This document shows, piece by piece, positions 22,081-35,312 of a stretch of 64,000 nucleotides of DNA; position 1 is the stretch's first letter, and the number at the start of each line of letters is the position of its first letter. Origin of the DNA: Dichotomocladium elegans (Eukaryota; Mucoromycota; Mucoromycetes; Mucorales; Lichtheimiaceae); assembly GCA_025716815.1 (NCBI GenBank), contig JAIXMN010000033.1, forward strand, positions 248,001 through 312,000. The letters run 5' to 3'. A program made the position numbers and the translations under genes. The notes beneath the pieces are model-generated. The model worked only from the letters and a program-made list of their open reading frames with translations, was not told where the DNA came from and searched no databases.

Positions 22081-23992
22081 TTCTGCATCAGTGCTTTGAT
22101 CATTGGACTGATCCGGATTAAACACTATAAATAGTTCGGTTTGTCAGCCAACCACTGTGGCCTTCACTCATTCTTCTCGCCTCCGCTTACCATGGTCAAT
22201 GACGTGAATCACGCCATTTTGTGTTAAAATATTGGCTTGGATTACTTGAGAGCCGTTGGCTGGGACAATCATGCGTCAGCATAGAACGAAAGAAAAAGGA
22301 AGAGAGACAAATATAATAGATCATGTCTAGCTTACCGCTAAAAGCAGTCTGATTGATGGCTTTGAGGTTCAATACATGACCCGCGACTGTAGTCACATTA
22401 AACCCTTGGTTCTCCTGCTGCTGCTGCTCTTGATTGCCATCATCGAATTGGCGAAGATGTAAAAATTGCGACGAGCTTGAAGGCTGGTCTTGGTCATGTG
22501 TCGACTCATCTGTACTGTTAAAGACAGTCGTATTTGTCACATTCGTGGAATAGATTACATCGCCTTGGACAATATAGTTGGCAACAAACTGAGTAAGAGT
22601 GTCGTTGTCCATGCTGTCAATATTGACATCGCTAAGCGCATCATTGCTAGGCGCAAATATCGTAACCTAGTCCACCCATCTAGTGATCTGCTGATACTAA
22701 AATGTATAAAAAACAATCTCGTCTTACATTTGGTGCATTATCAAGCTGCTGAGAGAATGACCAAGCCTTTTTAAGGAATGCGTCGTAGCTTGAGATGTCA
22801 GAGACGTTCTGAATCGTCTCGAAGGCCTTGGCAGGCGGCACGAGCACTATGTGCGTGGCTGAAGTTAATAATTGCACAGCTGTCGATGCACGCATCGGTG
22901 GATGAATAGGTTAAGGTTACCATTATCAATGACATGGATGACACCGTTCGAGGCAACAATATCGAAGAGCGTAACATTGGCAAAGTGCAGACCGTTACCA
23001 GCAGTATAGTTGACTGTCGGCTGATTCTCCTGCTCCTTCGCATCGACAATGGCAGCCTTGAGTAGGCGGATGGAGCCTGCATTGGGATACCACGAGAAAC
23101 CACTATTGCTTTCCTGCGCCGCCGTTGGTTGAGATTCTTCACCTGTCGTCGACGCGACATAGCTGCTCTCGATAGTGAGCGACGGTTCTTCCGAGGAGGT
23201 AGGTTCTTGAGTTATAGAAGATGTCTCTTCCTGCGAGCTAGAGGAGGTGGAAGTAGGCGATTCCTCCTGACTGCTGGTGGGCTCTGCGGTGGATGAAGTG
23301 GAGGGCACGGGACCCGCGCCACCAGTGCTGGTGCCATTATCGGTTGTCGAACTGGACGGTTCGGTAATGTTGCGGATGACAAGCAATGGAAGGGGGCTGC
23401 CATTAATGGCAAGGGTGTCGTTCGTCACAAGGGTAGAAATGACCGTGGTATTCTCCACGAGATCACTGAGCAAGTAGGTGCCATTGAGAATGTGGTACCT
23501 GATCACATCTTCCACGGTGAAGTTAGCAAGAGGGCCCTGCGTGAAGGGATTTGGTTCTTCCTCAGCCGTGCTATTATCACTCTCGCCATTGCCTTCTTGT
23601 AATTTGCGGAAAGGCGTGCGCACCACCCGCTTGCCAGCCATTGTGACTGCATGATTGATCTTGACATTCACATCAGGAGAGTTCTTGTCAGTATTGGTGT
23701 CGTTATCAGCGTCCGTCGAGCTTTCTTCCTGCTGCTGCTGCTGTTGTTGCTCAATCTGCTCCCAGACTTCATCTGAGGGCACAAACAGGGTGTGATTGCC
23801 GGGCTGAGATAAGAGATCAAGCAAAGGCTGATACTCCGGCTTCGATGTTAGGAGCTCCACAAATTTCGTAGCAGGAGAGAGTTGGGTTGTATTGAGGATG
23901 GCCAGAATGGTGCTATTGACCAACTGTGCAGATGCCCCAGCAGTCAGTACAGCAAGAAGGGCAAACACGCTTTTGTTGCTGAAGATGCGCAT
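22066..23992 (-). CDS. Secreted fasciclin (FAS1) domain protein
   Basis: A probable extracellular adhesion or cell-surface protein. Five exons encode about 530 residues. An N-terminal signal peptide is clear (MRIFSNKSVFALLAVLTAGA, then SAQ). FAS1 repeat 1 starts ATKFVELLTSKPEYQPLLDL, has HTLFVPSDEVWEQI, is interrupted by a Gln run and long Ser/Thr/Glu-rich inserts, and closes with NGVIHVIDN. Repeat 2 opens after KAFETIQNVSD with VTIFAPSNDALSDV and closes with NGVIHVIDH, the H2-type motif that ends FAS1 domains. Many N-glycosylation sequons are present. The last exon encodes a short acidic tail with no hydrophobic GPI signal, so a soluble or wall-retained protein is more likely than a lipid-anchored one. 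The ATG at 23992 precedes the signal peptide. Confidence 0.88.
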
Positions 23993-26634
23993 AATTGTTG
24001 ACAAGAGACGAAAATAAGAGTATCATCAACATTTTTGCATGTTTTGTAGCTTTCATTGGAGGATTGTATGGGTTTCATGCTTAAGAAAGATAGACATTTA
24101 CCAACTACCCTTTCAATGAAGTGAAACAGGATCCAATCAATCATTTCTCAGGGGACTACTTTTGCAAGGGTGCCTTTCATTTCTGAGAACTGCACCCCAA
24201 ATTTCTGAACATGGATGAGTTCCTGTGAGGACAATGTTTTTAATCGAATTTGTTCTTTCGAGATTTATGAATTAACAAGCAGTACAGCAGAATTCCACCG
24301 TTTTTTTTGTCGTTTGACAAGTTGTGGTCGCCCCACAAGTTCATCGAAAATCTCTGAGAGCGGTACGGTCTGTAAGAAAATTGAAACACCGGACTGAGTT
24401 TCTAACTTGATAGCATCTATCTACACCCTGGACTAGATGTTGGAACCTCTAGTTTGATGTTCCTAATATGCTATCCTTCAAATAACAACGCTATTAAAAG
24501 CTATTTCCCTGACAGTTCTTTATTATCATTCAAAGCTTTGATTGTTATGCCTATTATGAGCGTAGTGCAGTGCTGACCATCGCCCTTAGAAGGTATGCTT
24601 TGCAGCTACCAGCGATTTGGACAAGCTATTCATTGCATTCCCAGACTTCTTTCTTGCCAAAGAATGTTCCTATACATCATGAACTACTCGATCCACTCTC
24701 TGCCCACTTATAATTATCTTTTCACAGCCGATGATCCACATCATCTTCAGTGATTATTTTTGCTTCCTGTTTTCCTCAGGGGGTATATATAATACAACAC
24801 TTTGACATCAAATGTACCTACATTCTTGATTTTTCATACAGGTGGAACAAAGTGCCGTAGAACGTAGCAATAAACAATATTACAACCATGAATGTAATGC
24901 ACCATAATGCTGATTTCAACAGTATTTATTTTTCTTTATGTCTACATATCCTTATGAACACGGACGTTATGGTGTTTCATGCCTCAGAGAGAAATTAAGC
25001 ATGTACACCCTGGTTGTGAAAAGATATGTCGAATTTTGCTCATTGCAAGTAGCCGGAGAAAAGCGAATGACCTATTTTGGCAGCTTTACTCATGACACTT
25101 TGGCCTTTACAATAAAGCTTGACACCATAGGTTCATGCTGCTGAACTTAATGCGACCGATGATGCTATGCACGCGGGAACCGCCCATCTCCCACTTCTAA
25201 GAGCCAATATCGTGTCGGTTTGTTCGTCTAGTCAACATAGACGTCAACACATTAACACTACTTTTGAATATGAAAATTTAAACAAAATACATGACCCTTT
25301 TTGAATATATAGGTATATAGATGTCGTCTAATCTTAAAGGGAATACAAATAGCAGTGTTACTGTTAAATCTTAAGCGATTAACCTCGTGGGTTTCTCCTC
25401 TAGCTAGTAGCAAGCACTCCCTCTTCGCTGATAATATATAAATACCCAACCGTAGTGGATGAGGAAATATTGTACGATTTTAAGGGAAACAAGATAACTT
25501 AACGTTACCTTATGATCTACTGCATTGAAATGTACGGTAGTCAACACATACTATAATGTCACTTCGTTACAGGGAAGATTATTGACAAATCAGATCATCG
25601 GCATTAAGATGTTGCGTTTCGGATCAATATTAAATCGCTAATATAGTGAATCACAATATCATTGTAGAAAACGCCCCATGTACGCTTCCCTATTGTCCTA
25701 ATTGCACATCTTCTTTGGATGCCATAGCGTTCAATAGGCGATTTATAAGATATAATACGAAAATTAATTCAAGAATAGCTGTATACAGAGTTATCGTAGC
25801 CAGAGCCAGACCTATGCATGAGAATGGAAATGGTTATTCTCGGGATACATCTGCCACCTTTTCCGCAAATCACGACGACAAGCCCTATGGACGGTATTCA
25901 ATGACACTATTTCATAGTGCCCTTGATTTGACAGCAGTCCCTGCACCACCGCATGTTTGAATCCTATATCTCTAGTTTACAGGGATTGGCCATGATCCAT
26001 AGGTCTGATGATTTCGTTTAGCAATAGATGCTCTTTGGTTGACATGCCAAAGAAAATTTCAATCTCCATTATTTTTCATCATATTAGCCGATGTCAAGTG
26101 CTTTATACAACAGGCCTTGGGCTTCTTAAAGTAGTGAAAGATGGTACACGTATCACAAATGAATGCTAAATGTTCCTGAACATAGTAGTTGGTATTTCTA
26201 TGCGAAAATAACGGGAGAAAGAGAGGCTTCGATGGTACTTTTTTCAGAAGTTTCACTTTTATGACGCATTCATAATTGTTTGATGGTCCGGAAGAATCAA
26301 GCCAACTTCATTTCAGGTCATTAAATTGAGTCGAAGATGATCATTTTCCTAACAAAGGGATTATTAAGGATTGGCAAGAGATTCCATCTTGTAGAGACAA
26401 AAAGAGGGATAGGATCGTCTGATTTCTATACACCATGGATCATGTGGAACGTGCAATTCGTTTAAGAAAACTCGTTATAACGCACCCTTTCAGCAGGTAC
26501 CCCTTATTGCTTCCCATGTTCAATTATTCAAGGCCCGTCAAACACATTTAAGAGCGAATTCTCCCCCTCCCTTCTCTACAAATAAAAAAAGGATTGTTTG
26601 ATTAAAAGCGAGAGCAGCGAGCGATTCGCCCTCC
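23993..26634. other. 2.6-kb AT-rich gene-poor stretch
   Basis: The longest gap in the window. Both flanking genes, fasciclin (-) and FNIP (+), start at its ends, so it contains both promoters. Short open frames exist (for example 24,938-25,144 and 25,646-25,960), but none shows a domain, clean splice sites or biased composition. No terminal repeats, tRNA-like boxes or transposase remnants were recognised by eye. Confidence 0.5.
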
Positions 26635-29600
26635 ATGCTGCAGCGGTTATTTCGCACCAAATCGGCCTCCAAAGACTCTGAGGAGAACTACACTCGACTG
26701 CTTCTTGAACCCGAACCGTGAGGATGTTTTTTTGTTGCGGACAACAATGCACACAACGAAAGCTTAGATTTATTTCTCCGTTTTTGTTGTAGATGGTCTC
26801 CTGCACCACTAGCCGATGGGCAGGTACGCATCCTCTTTTGTCAGGATGCAGGGGACACGAACAAGACGATTCTCTATGACTCCAGCCATGGTCTGATGTT
26901 GTCGCCTATTATTCCAGCGAAGCATCAACAACAGCAGCAACGCAATTCTTCTTATGCTGGCAGTGGTAGAATCAGCGGTGGCATTGCGCGGTCTTGGAAT
27001 GGTAACGATGGCTTCCGCGCAAATGCCCTGCTTGATCGCCGGAATGACTGCAGACCATCAAGCATGCGAGCTCCTCAGTCGATTCCGCTTGGGTCGGACA
27101 ACCAACGACAGCATCAACGACAAGTATATTTGTTTTCTTCAAATATAGGTACTTCTGCGATATGAAACTCACTCAATGGGATGGGTTGCTTAGAGCCATC
27201 GCCGGCTCGACCTCATTGGTGACATGATATTCGGCACTGCCCCACTTGCATACAAGGGCATGAACACAAAAGTGCATTATAAGCGGGATAAGGATCAGCA
27301 AATTGTCCTCTCCAAGCTATTTACCGTCAATCCGCAGGATCCCGACGTAACACGGCGCACGTCCTTCTCATCCGTCAATAGTGATTGGTCTACGACATCA
27401 TCAATCGCCGGGGGAGCGAATATTCAAAGTGAACCTTATTATGCAACAGCAACAGCAACGCGGCGCTCAACATCTACGTTTTCTGGCCAGTCGGTATCGC
27501 TGGACGATGATCGATCAGAGGCGTCAAGTGATGAAGATGGAAGAAGTCATTATTCTGGTTACTCTGTCTACCCTCCCATCCTTGGTCTGCGACCGCCCTC
27601 AATCAGGGGATCTCTGTATACTAAGCGATCACGTCGATTCAGTCAGACGAGCATGGAGGACGGGGTTTTTCGTCCTATGCCACTTCCCAATGCTCAGCAT
27701 GTACCCGATCAGCCTCAGGTAACATTATACAGGAAGTCACAGGACCATTGTCGCTCACATATTGGGGTGGGGGACCTGATAGGCGGTTCAGCATGTCCGA
27801 ACGATCAAATACGCTATTGCTGTTATCATTACGTTGGATGAGAAGAACAAGGCGTTGTTTGATTTCATTTTTTCGCATTTCTCTCTCATTGAGAACCATT
27901 TGCATCAGTTGCAGGCATCTGCGTTTCGTGTTCTCTGCACCCATTTCCAAAACCATGATATAGTCCAACACCCATTGCAGCAGGTAAGGCAAGAAGGGAT
28001 AGAATAGACTCAGATCCAAAATACCACTGACGATCATCAAACTGCCAGACACGGCGGACCAAGAACAATCTGTTTTATCTGGAGTCAGGAATATTCCAGC
28101 ACGACCAAGCAATTCTAGACGCTGCCATACAGTTTAAGCGAGCCTTTTACAATCTTTACGGGACACCTCGGATACAGGTATATAAAACTATGACGTTATG
28201 GACTCGACCGAATGGTTAATTTTTATTACATTGAAACATTTTCTTAGGAGCCACTATGGCTGAATATGTCGACATTCCCACAGCGCAAATCAGACTATGG
28301 GCAAATGTTCCTCAAGGAGCTTGCATGTTTAATCAATGAACTCAATAACGAGAGTCATCATTATTTTATTTCTAACCTTGTTACTGCGATCCTAATGCAT
28401 CATCTCTCGTGGGTGCAGACTGTTGCCCCTCCAGAGGAGGCCAAGGTGAGTGGGCGATATTTTAGAGATAATGCATTATGAATTACTTAATGCATGTGGT
28501 AGAGTGTCAGCTGTCGTCACGGTACCTATGACCCGCTCTGGGCGCAATTGAGGTACTATTATAGCGATAATAGTGGCAAAGAATAACTGATATTAATATG
28601 CCAAGGAACCAATAGCGACCTCTATGGGTATGTGGGGAGTCCCGGACGCATTACACGGACAGTTGTTGTCGGAAAACGGAGCAGCCTTGTTCGCCGAATC
28701 TTATACGTCCTGACCTATTTGATACGCTGCAATGAGGTGTATGAAAATGTGGAGTCGCTTTCAGAACCTGATCCTCGGAACATTTTCAGTCAAGAGCGTG
28801 ACATGGACAACACATACGTCTCTCGTCTAGAAGATAAGATTGTGAAACAATTGATCGGTCTGGCTACTGACGTCGAGTCAATCGCAATACCTCGTGCGCA
28901 AAATATGCCATCTCCGGACAGCACTGGCGGAAATGGGGGAAGGACAGGCTATTATCCGTCTTCTGCGTCTCCGGAATCCATCACTCCTGAACATCGGAGT
29001 TCAGCGTCGTTTGGGTCAGCCGCCAATATGTTTTCTTCCAACCGGCCATGGTCACCTAATCCGTCGGCTTTTCCATCTGATCCGCCCAAAGTAACAGACA
29101 CCCATGGTAAGCGAGTATCGTCCTCGTTGCTGACAACTGGCAGCGACTGCAGCGACGCAGATTCGCTACCTATTTTTGAGGAACCCATTGTATCAGCCTC
29201 AGGAGTTTATCCTATCCCTATGCCAAAGTATGTTGTAAATAATCCTCCTGCTATGCACATCGAATGGCTAACATGGGTCGGTAAGGACGTCCATCCGCCG
29301 GATGATACCTGATATCACACGTGTGCGGGATGACGGGATACCGAGCGAGCGAGCTGACCAGCTGTACGCTAAATCCTACGGTCGTTCCTTGATGGCGACT
29401 TTCTGCGAGACATACAAACCCGATTTTGCGCTAATAGGTGTGCCAACCGATGCTTTTAGAGACCAGATGGTGATGGATATGCGCAACATGCTTCAGCAGT
29501 TTACGCTCTCAGATGGCGTGACAGATGCTGCATGCCTCGTGATTGACACCAACAAACTGTAAAGTCGACTGGTTTATATGGTGTGTATGCGTCCAGGTGA

Positions 29601-30192
29601 CTCTTATGTAACCCTTTTGTTTCGTAGCCGCTGTTATGTTTTGCAACAGAGTATTGCGGAGAAGGCAGCAGAAAAACAGTAAGTGGTGCTACCCTAGTAT
29701 ATAAGATCATTATTGTTTTTTAATTCAAATGATCAGGACGCCTGGTGTTGCGGACGAGGATTGGCAGGAGATCAGGTCGTCGACCATGATCAACCAGCTA
29801 CTAGGGGAAGTAAAACAGCAATATTCTAGCAATGTTGTGGCAGACGAGGTGAGCTGGGTGAGCATGTTTTGATTGATTGGTCATTTTAATTTCGGTTTGG
29901 GATTAGATCCTTGATATGTTTGAGGATACTTTGCAGCTCATTTATCTGAAAAGTCTGCTTCTTCATGAACGCGTATCTGAATGGCTTGTTGCGTCTAGAA
30001 TTGATCCACCAAGTGGTCTTGCAAAGATAGCCTCAGATATTAGGTAAGATCAAGACCCTAAAGTACGAAATGTGAATAACCGCGAGTTTCTATGACTGTA
30101 GTGTGAATATGGATGATATTCCGCTTCTAGCAAACGTGTGCAGCACATTTGATTCTAAAATCTCGAGCATCCTCCTCGGGTCTGACCATTAG
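26635..30192 (+). CDS. FNIP: Folliculin-interacting protein (FNIP/Lst4 family)
   Basis: A partner of folliculin (Lst7 in yeast). The complex acts on Rag GTPases at the lysosome or vacuole to relay amino-acid status to TORC1. About 13 exons encode roughly 900 residues. The N-terminal longin-like region reads [20 protein letters not shown] and, later, [20 protein letters not shown], the FNIP signature before the disordered, Ser-rich loop. The middle DENN-like region includes [20 protein letters not shown] and [11 protein letters not shown], then [20 protein letters not shown]. The C-terminal part has [20 protein letters not shown] and ends [15 protein letters not shown]. The GCC-motif and ATG at 26635 open the first exon ([20 protein letters not shown]). 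A 57-base intron at 29,229-29,285 keeps the frame. Yeast Lst4 is shorter and diverged, so FNIP is the better label. Confidence 0.87.
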
Positions 30193-30733
30193 AAATATTC
30201 CCTCTTCCTTTTCATCCGCTATATCCTCTTTACACTTTAAACATATCCAAGACTTTTGCATTCTTATCATCCGGTAACATAAATACTAATCCCCTACTTA
30301 CACGCTAGCATGATGTAAATGAATACCCTCGCTCTGTCATTTAAGAAAATAAAGTCTTCATTGGTACGCCTGTTCGTGGGTGCATTGCAGGCTTGGGTTC
30401 ATGCACACAGAGCATTTTGGTGTGTTATCCTCACTCAGGTCGGAACCGTTCGCAAAGCATTCCTGGCGAAGCAAAAGAAATCATAATATTACTTCCAGCC
30501 TCTCCCGTCCCCTCTGGAAAGAATCTTGAGGATGGGAACAATTTCCTTTTTTTTAAAATAGAAGACGAGCTGCGAGGGGCTGTGGGGAAGTAAAAGAATA
30601 AACTGTACGCTGTGGCACATAAGCAACACCGCTCCTTTGAGAGAAGTGTAACGATCTGATCTTTTCTTTTACTCACTTGGTCATTCGCACTCTCGTTCTC
30701 TCTTCTTTTCCTATTTCCTTTCATTCTTTGACA
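30193..30733. other. Intergenic stretch, FNIP to methyltransferase
   Basis: About 540 bases holding the FNIP 3' flank and the upstream region of the methyltransferase, which ends in a CT-rich leader at about 30,690-30,725. No gene was recognised. Confidence 0.55.
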
Positions 30734-32158
30734 ATGGATAAAACAGTTACCTTTTATGAAGGAAACAAGCGGACATCACATACTGATCCATCGGCCTCAC
30801 AGGATTCCTCAGCTGAAAATTGCACACTCACCGATAAGACTGAAAAGATAATATATCCCATACACTACAATGAAGCGGGTGCGTTTGTTTTTCTTTTCTT
30901 TCTTTTGTGGGGCTCCCAGAGGGAGGAGAAATATAAGCATAATTTTTTTTTAAAAAAAACAACGAAGGGTCCTTTTGTTTCTCTGGCTTTGTATGTATAC
31001 TTAGAGCGCTACCGTCTCTTCCAACAACATTGGATGCTCATGCAGGCGTTTGGTGGAAAAAGCTATTTAGCTCCTGTTCAGGATGCATTGGAGACAGGGA
31101 TCAAAGTGCTTGACTCCGGCTGTGGTAGGAAAATAAGGTTTTTTGTGGCTTACACCTTTGAATAAACTTTAATTACTGTCTCAAAAAGGCCCAGGAGCTT
31201 GGATCTTGGATATGGCGACGACGTATCCAGACTCGACCTTTGTTGGCACCGATATTCAGGGATGTTTCCCGATGGACCTCAAGCCAGCAAACTGTGAATT
31301 CTCTGTGCTTGATATCACAAACCCTGGCCCTTTTCCGGACAGCTACTTTGGTTTTATTCACCAGCGCCTTTTGACCATGGGAATTGTTTCCAGTGACTGG
31401 GAGAAGGTAAATAAACGCATTTTGCATTGCTTTTTTTTTTGCTGAGTGATCTTCCATTAGGTATTGAGCAATCACACACAAACACTCGCACCCGGAGGAT
31501 GGATCGAATACATGGAGGTTTGTGTGTGTGTGTGTGTGTTTCGCCAAAGTGAGGTCGGCAGTAGGCACGGATTTGTTTTTGACTTTGGCTCTGTGTTGCG
31601 TGGTACAGTTCGCGTCTGATTTCATATCTGACGCTGGCCCTTGTGCAGAAATCATGGACAAAGTCTGTAAGTATTGTTTTTTTTTGTGTGTGTCTTTTGT
31701 TTTTGGACAAAGCTCGGTTACAATAAAGGGGATGCGACATACCAAAAAGTTGACACGTCATAGTCCAACAATGGTACAAAGAAAGCGACTTGTGCTTACA
31801 TTTAACCGGTCAACTCGAAGCCATGTTTTCAAACGCGGGGCTTGTTAACATTCATACAACGGAGGTGATTTGTTCGATGGGTCAGAATGACAGACTGAGC
31901 AGAGTGTTCTGGTAAGAGTAGTGCCCAGAGCAGTAATGTTAATGGATGGCTCAAGTCTCTTTCTTTCTCGCTTTTTTCCGTACAAGGGACGACCTCAGGG
32001 AATTGCTCTTTGTGCTTGAGCCAATCTTTAAGAAATACCGACCGGATTTGCAGCGTGAAGGTGCTTTTGACGCCTATATCACAGCTTACGCCAAAGAAGC
32101 CAAGGAGAAAAACACTAAGCTGAAGATATTTCGTATTTGGGCTCAAAAACCACTGTGA
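30734..32158 (+). CDS. Class I SAM-dependent methyltransferase
   Basis: Six or more exons encode about 300 residues. Motif I is split by an intron: KVLDSGCG joined to PGAWILDMA. It is followed by the acidic SAM-ribose strand STFVGTDIQG. Downstream are VLDITNPGPFPDSYFGFIHQ (motif II/III region), then LAPGGWIEYME, the post-III motif typical of UbiE/LaeA-like small-molecule methyltransferases. The C-terminal exons include FSNAGLVNIHTTEVICSM, joined by W to DDLRELLFVLEPIFKKY. The family is common in fungi, and the substrate cannot be read from the sequence. It lies upstream of, and in the same direction as, the P450 at 33,305. Introns contain T-rich and TG-repeat runs, so their exact ends are less certain. 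Confidence 0.82.
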
Positions 32159-33304
32159 CCGACCCGAAATTGTGATATTGTATAAGAAAACATGCTTGTC
32201 TTTTATATACACCGTTTCCCTCCCTCCTCTTATTGGCCCTTTTCAGCGTAATATAACCTTCATGTTGACTTTTCCTTTTTCGTCTTGGTAATCTTTCTAT
32301 GGACATCCGCAACCCTGAATCTGTAAGGCGTATCATCCCATGTACTTTTGCATGTCCTGTAGATTTAGGACGAGGGAAACGGAGACGGTTCTATATGTCC
32401 CATGGTTCGTGGTGATGCTCTTCTGAATAGCAAATTGTGATGAATTGGTAGCAACCCATCCCATTGCTGTTTGTGGGACTTTATTGTCGCTTTCATTCTA
32501 TCTGTCTGAGGGTTGTTCCAAGCTTGTATCAGACGGATACGTGCCCAGCTGGTTGCAGACTATCTTACATGGCCTCTTAAATGAAGGGAGATATCGTTGT
32601 CTGTGCTCCGTCGTTTGGGGCATTCTGTGAATATAAGAGAACTTGGTACATGCAGGGCAATGTATTCGCTACGTCTGCAGTATACTGACGTACGATTTCT
32701 TAAAGCTGCTCTGACTACTGTACCCACTTGGTTAGGTATCTCTGGCAACTGTGGATCGACGTGAGATGTACTCTAAACGCACATACACAAGAGAGAGAGT
32801 GTGTTTGTGTCGAAATGTCCATCAAATACAGCCGGAACAGACAAGTTCTTTTAACTAGAGCGAATTATCGGGCACTCGTTGGAAGATCACACACCACAGC
32901 TGCAATTATTGTTTGAACTCGACAAGCGGGATTATTTAATTTTATATTTTCCTAAAGCGTAAGGTTTGTGATTATGCACACATACACACACACACACGCT
33001 TCCACGGGGTTTGGGTTCCAGATGGTAAACGAGATTGCTTTAGCCTGCTTTTTCTTTTGATAAAGCAGGTAGGTTGTTCTATTGCATGTGTGTGGAAGAG
33101 ATGACTGGAATGGTGCCAATGGAGAGGTGAAAGGGAAGGATACGATGCCGTAATGTGGGGAACGGACGGAAGAATCAGATGAATGTGACACCTGAATTAG
33201 AGTCAAATGGGCGCGAGGGGTTACAATTCCTCGTCCTGGAAAACCTCTATATAAAGCAGCGATTTTTTCGACTTCCCCTCAACTCACAATTGTCTTTTTT
33301 GGCC
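32159..33304. other. Intergenic stretch upstream of P450
   Basis: About 1.15 kb with a CA repeat near 32,979-32,999 and a likely TATA element close to the P450 start. No other gene was recognised. Confidence 0.55.
33248..33256 (+). promoter_or_regulatory. Likely TATA box of the P450 gene
   Basis: TATATAAAG lies about 50 bases before the P450 ATG, followed by a short leader with a pyrimidine tract. The match and spacing suit a core promoter with a very short 5' UTR. Confidence 0.5.
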
Positions 33305-35193
33305 ATGTCTTTTGACTTCCAGGCATCTACGCATCCAGTGCTTTCAAGAATTGGCATCCTCAGCGGGGCGACGGCAGCCGTGCTCGGCGTGCTCGCACTC
33401 AAGTACCCTGACCGTGCCATTTTTGACGAACATCGCAAGGGTATCGCACTCCCCCCGGGCGGATGGCCACTGGTGGGCAGTCTGCCTGCTGTTCTATCCA
33501 ACAAGGAGAGCATACATCATCTCTTCCATAACGGCTTTGAGAAGACAAAGTCGATGACAACGTAACGTATTCTTTTTATTTGTTTTTCTTGGTCATCCTA
33601 ATAAGGTTCCTCCTCCCAGCACATCGTCCGCCCTCGGCATTCCACGGAGTATCTTCACCATTGACCCAAAGAATATCGAGTGGATCCTAAAAGACAACTT
33701 TGAAAACTATGTCAAGGGACCTCAGTTTCGCGATGCCACGGTTGACTTACTCGGGCACGGCATCTTCAATGCTAACGGCGATCAGTGGAAATATCAGCGC
33801 AAGGCAGCCAGTCTCATCTTTAATGTCAAAAACTTCCGTGACCTTTTCACAGAGTATGCTTTCTTGTTTTCCCTGGAATTACTAATTTCTTATGCCTTTC
33901 CTACTCTTAGGGTGTTTATCAAGGAGCTCAATTACATGAACAGCATCATTTTTGACCCTGCCTGTGAAAACGGCCAGGTTGTTGACTTCCACGATGCCAT
34001 GTATAAATTCACGCTTGACTCGTTTGTTCTGTAAGCGTTTTTTGTTCAGGAGCCGATGTCCAGGAAAAAAAAAATCTCATGACGAGAACACTATTTTCTT
34101 CCCCTTCACGCACGCTAGACTAGGCTTCGGCGTCGAACTCAACTCTATCGGAAGCAAAGCCAAGGTGCCCTTTGCAGCCTCTTTTGATATTTGCCAGGCC
34201 AATTCGTTCCAGCGATTCATAAACCCGCTCTGGTCACTTACAGAGCGTATCGACAGTCTTCTCCAGCCCTCAAAACCTTCGATTCAAGACCATGTCAAGG
34301 TCATCGACTCGTTTGCCAACGATGTCATTGAGCGACGGCGTGCGCAGCTGGCCCGTGGCGAGATCCACACGGATCTCCTTTCGCGCTTCATGAATACAAA
34401 AAACGAGAACAATGAACCGCTATCCAATCGCGAGGTTTGCACCCTATCCACCGCTGCAAGATGATGATTAATGATTACCCCTCTTCTCCATAGCTTCGTG
34501 ACGTGATCCTCAATTTCATCATTGCAGGCCGAGACACGACCGCCCAGGCACTTTCTTGGACCTTTTATAACCTCTGTCATCATCCACGAATAGAGTACAA
34601 ACTGCTTGATGAAATCAACACTTACATAACGGATGACCTTGCTGAAAACCCGCCCGCACTTTATGAAGTCATCAAGAAGATGAAATATGCGCACGCAATG
34701 TAATAATTCTTTGCGCTCCTGTTGCGAATTTATTTGACCGGATTGCGTGTATGTATTCTTTAGATTCTATGAGGTACTTCGATTGCATCCATCGGTCCCT
34801 GCCAACCAGAAATTTGCGCTGAATGACGACGTCTGGCCAGACGGCTCGGAGATTCGCAAGGGGGACTATGTCTCATGGTCGCCTTGGGCTCAGGGCCGTT
34901 CTGAGCAAGTTTGGGGTCCGGATGCCAAGCAGTTCAAACCCGAGCGGTGGATAACTCCCGAGGGCGATCTGCGCCGCGAGTCTCAAGGCCAATGGCCAGC
35001 CTTCCACGCCGGACCACGCGTTTGTCTAGGCCAAAACCTTGCTACGCTCGAAGCCCTCATAGCCATTGTCTACCTCGTCCAGCGCTACGAATTCACCATC
35101 ATGCCCAACCAGGATATCACCTATCAGGTCTCGCTCACAATGCCTATGAAGAATGGCATGAAGGTCTATGTCAACAAACGTCATTCTTCCTGA
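33305..35193 (+). CDS. Cytochrome P450 monooxygenase
   Basis: A haem-thiolate oxygenase inserting one oxygen atom into a lipid or xenobiotic, probably at the ER. Six exons encode about 500 residues. The N-terminus has a weak hydrophobic anchor (IGILSGATAAVLGVLAL), then the proline hinge PPGGWPLVGSLPA. The I-helix oxygen-binding motif is NFIIAGRDTTAQALSW, the K-helix ExxR is FYEVLRLHPSVP, and the PERF-like motif is FKPERWITPEG. The haem loop FHAGPRVCLGQNLA carries the axial Cys. This resembles the CYP52/CYP86-like clan and the Mucorales-specific CYP509 group, but the family cannot be fixed without alignment. It converges on the amidase gene 119 bases downstream. Confidence 0.94.
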
Positions 35194-35312
35194 AACATCC
35201 ATCCCCTCCCATTATTTTTTAACCGCAAAAGACAGAACTTTTTGCTCGGCAATGTATTCATGGCCAACTGTAACTGCATTTCCAAGAGAAGAAAAAATGC
35301 CCCCCCCCAATT

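Noticed and set aside
25646..25960. 104-codon frame in the AT-rich gap
   Set aside because: No domain, no splice-supported extension; weak evidence only.
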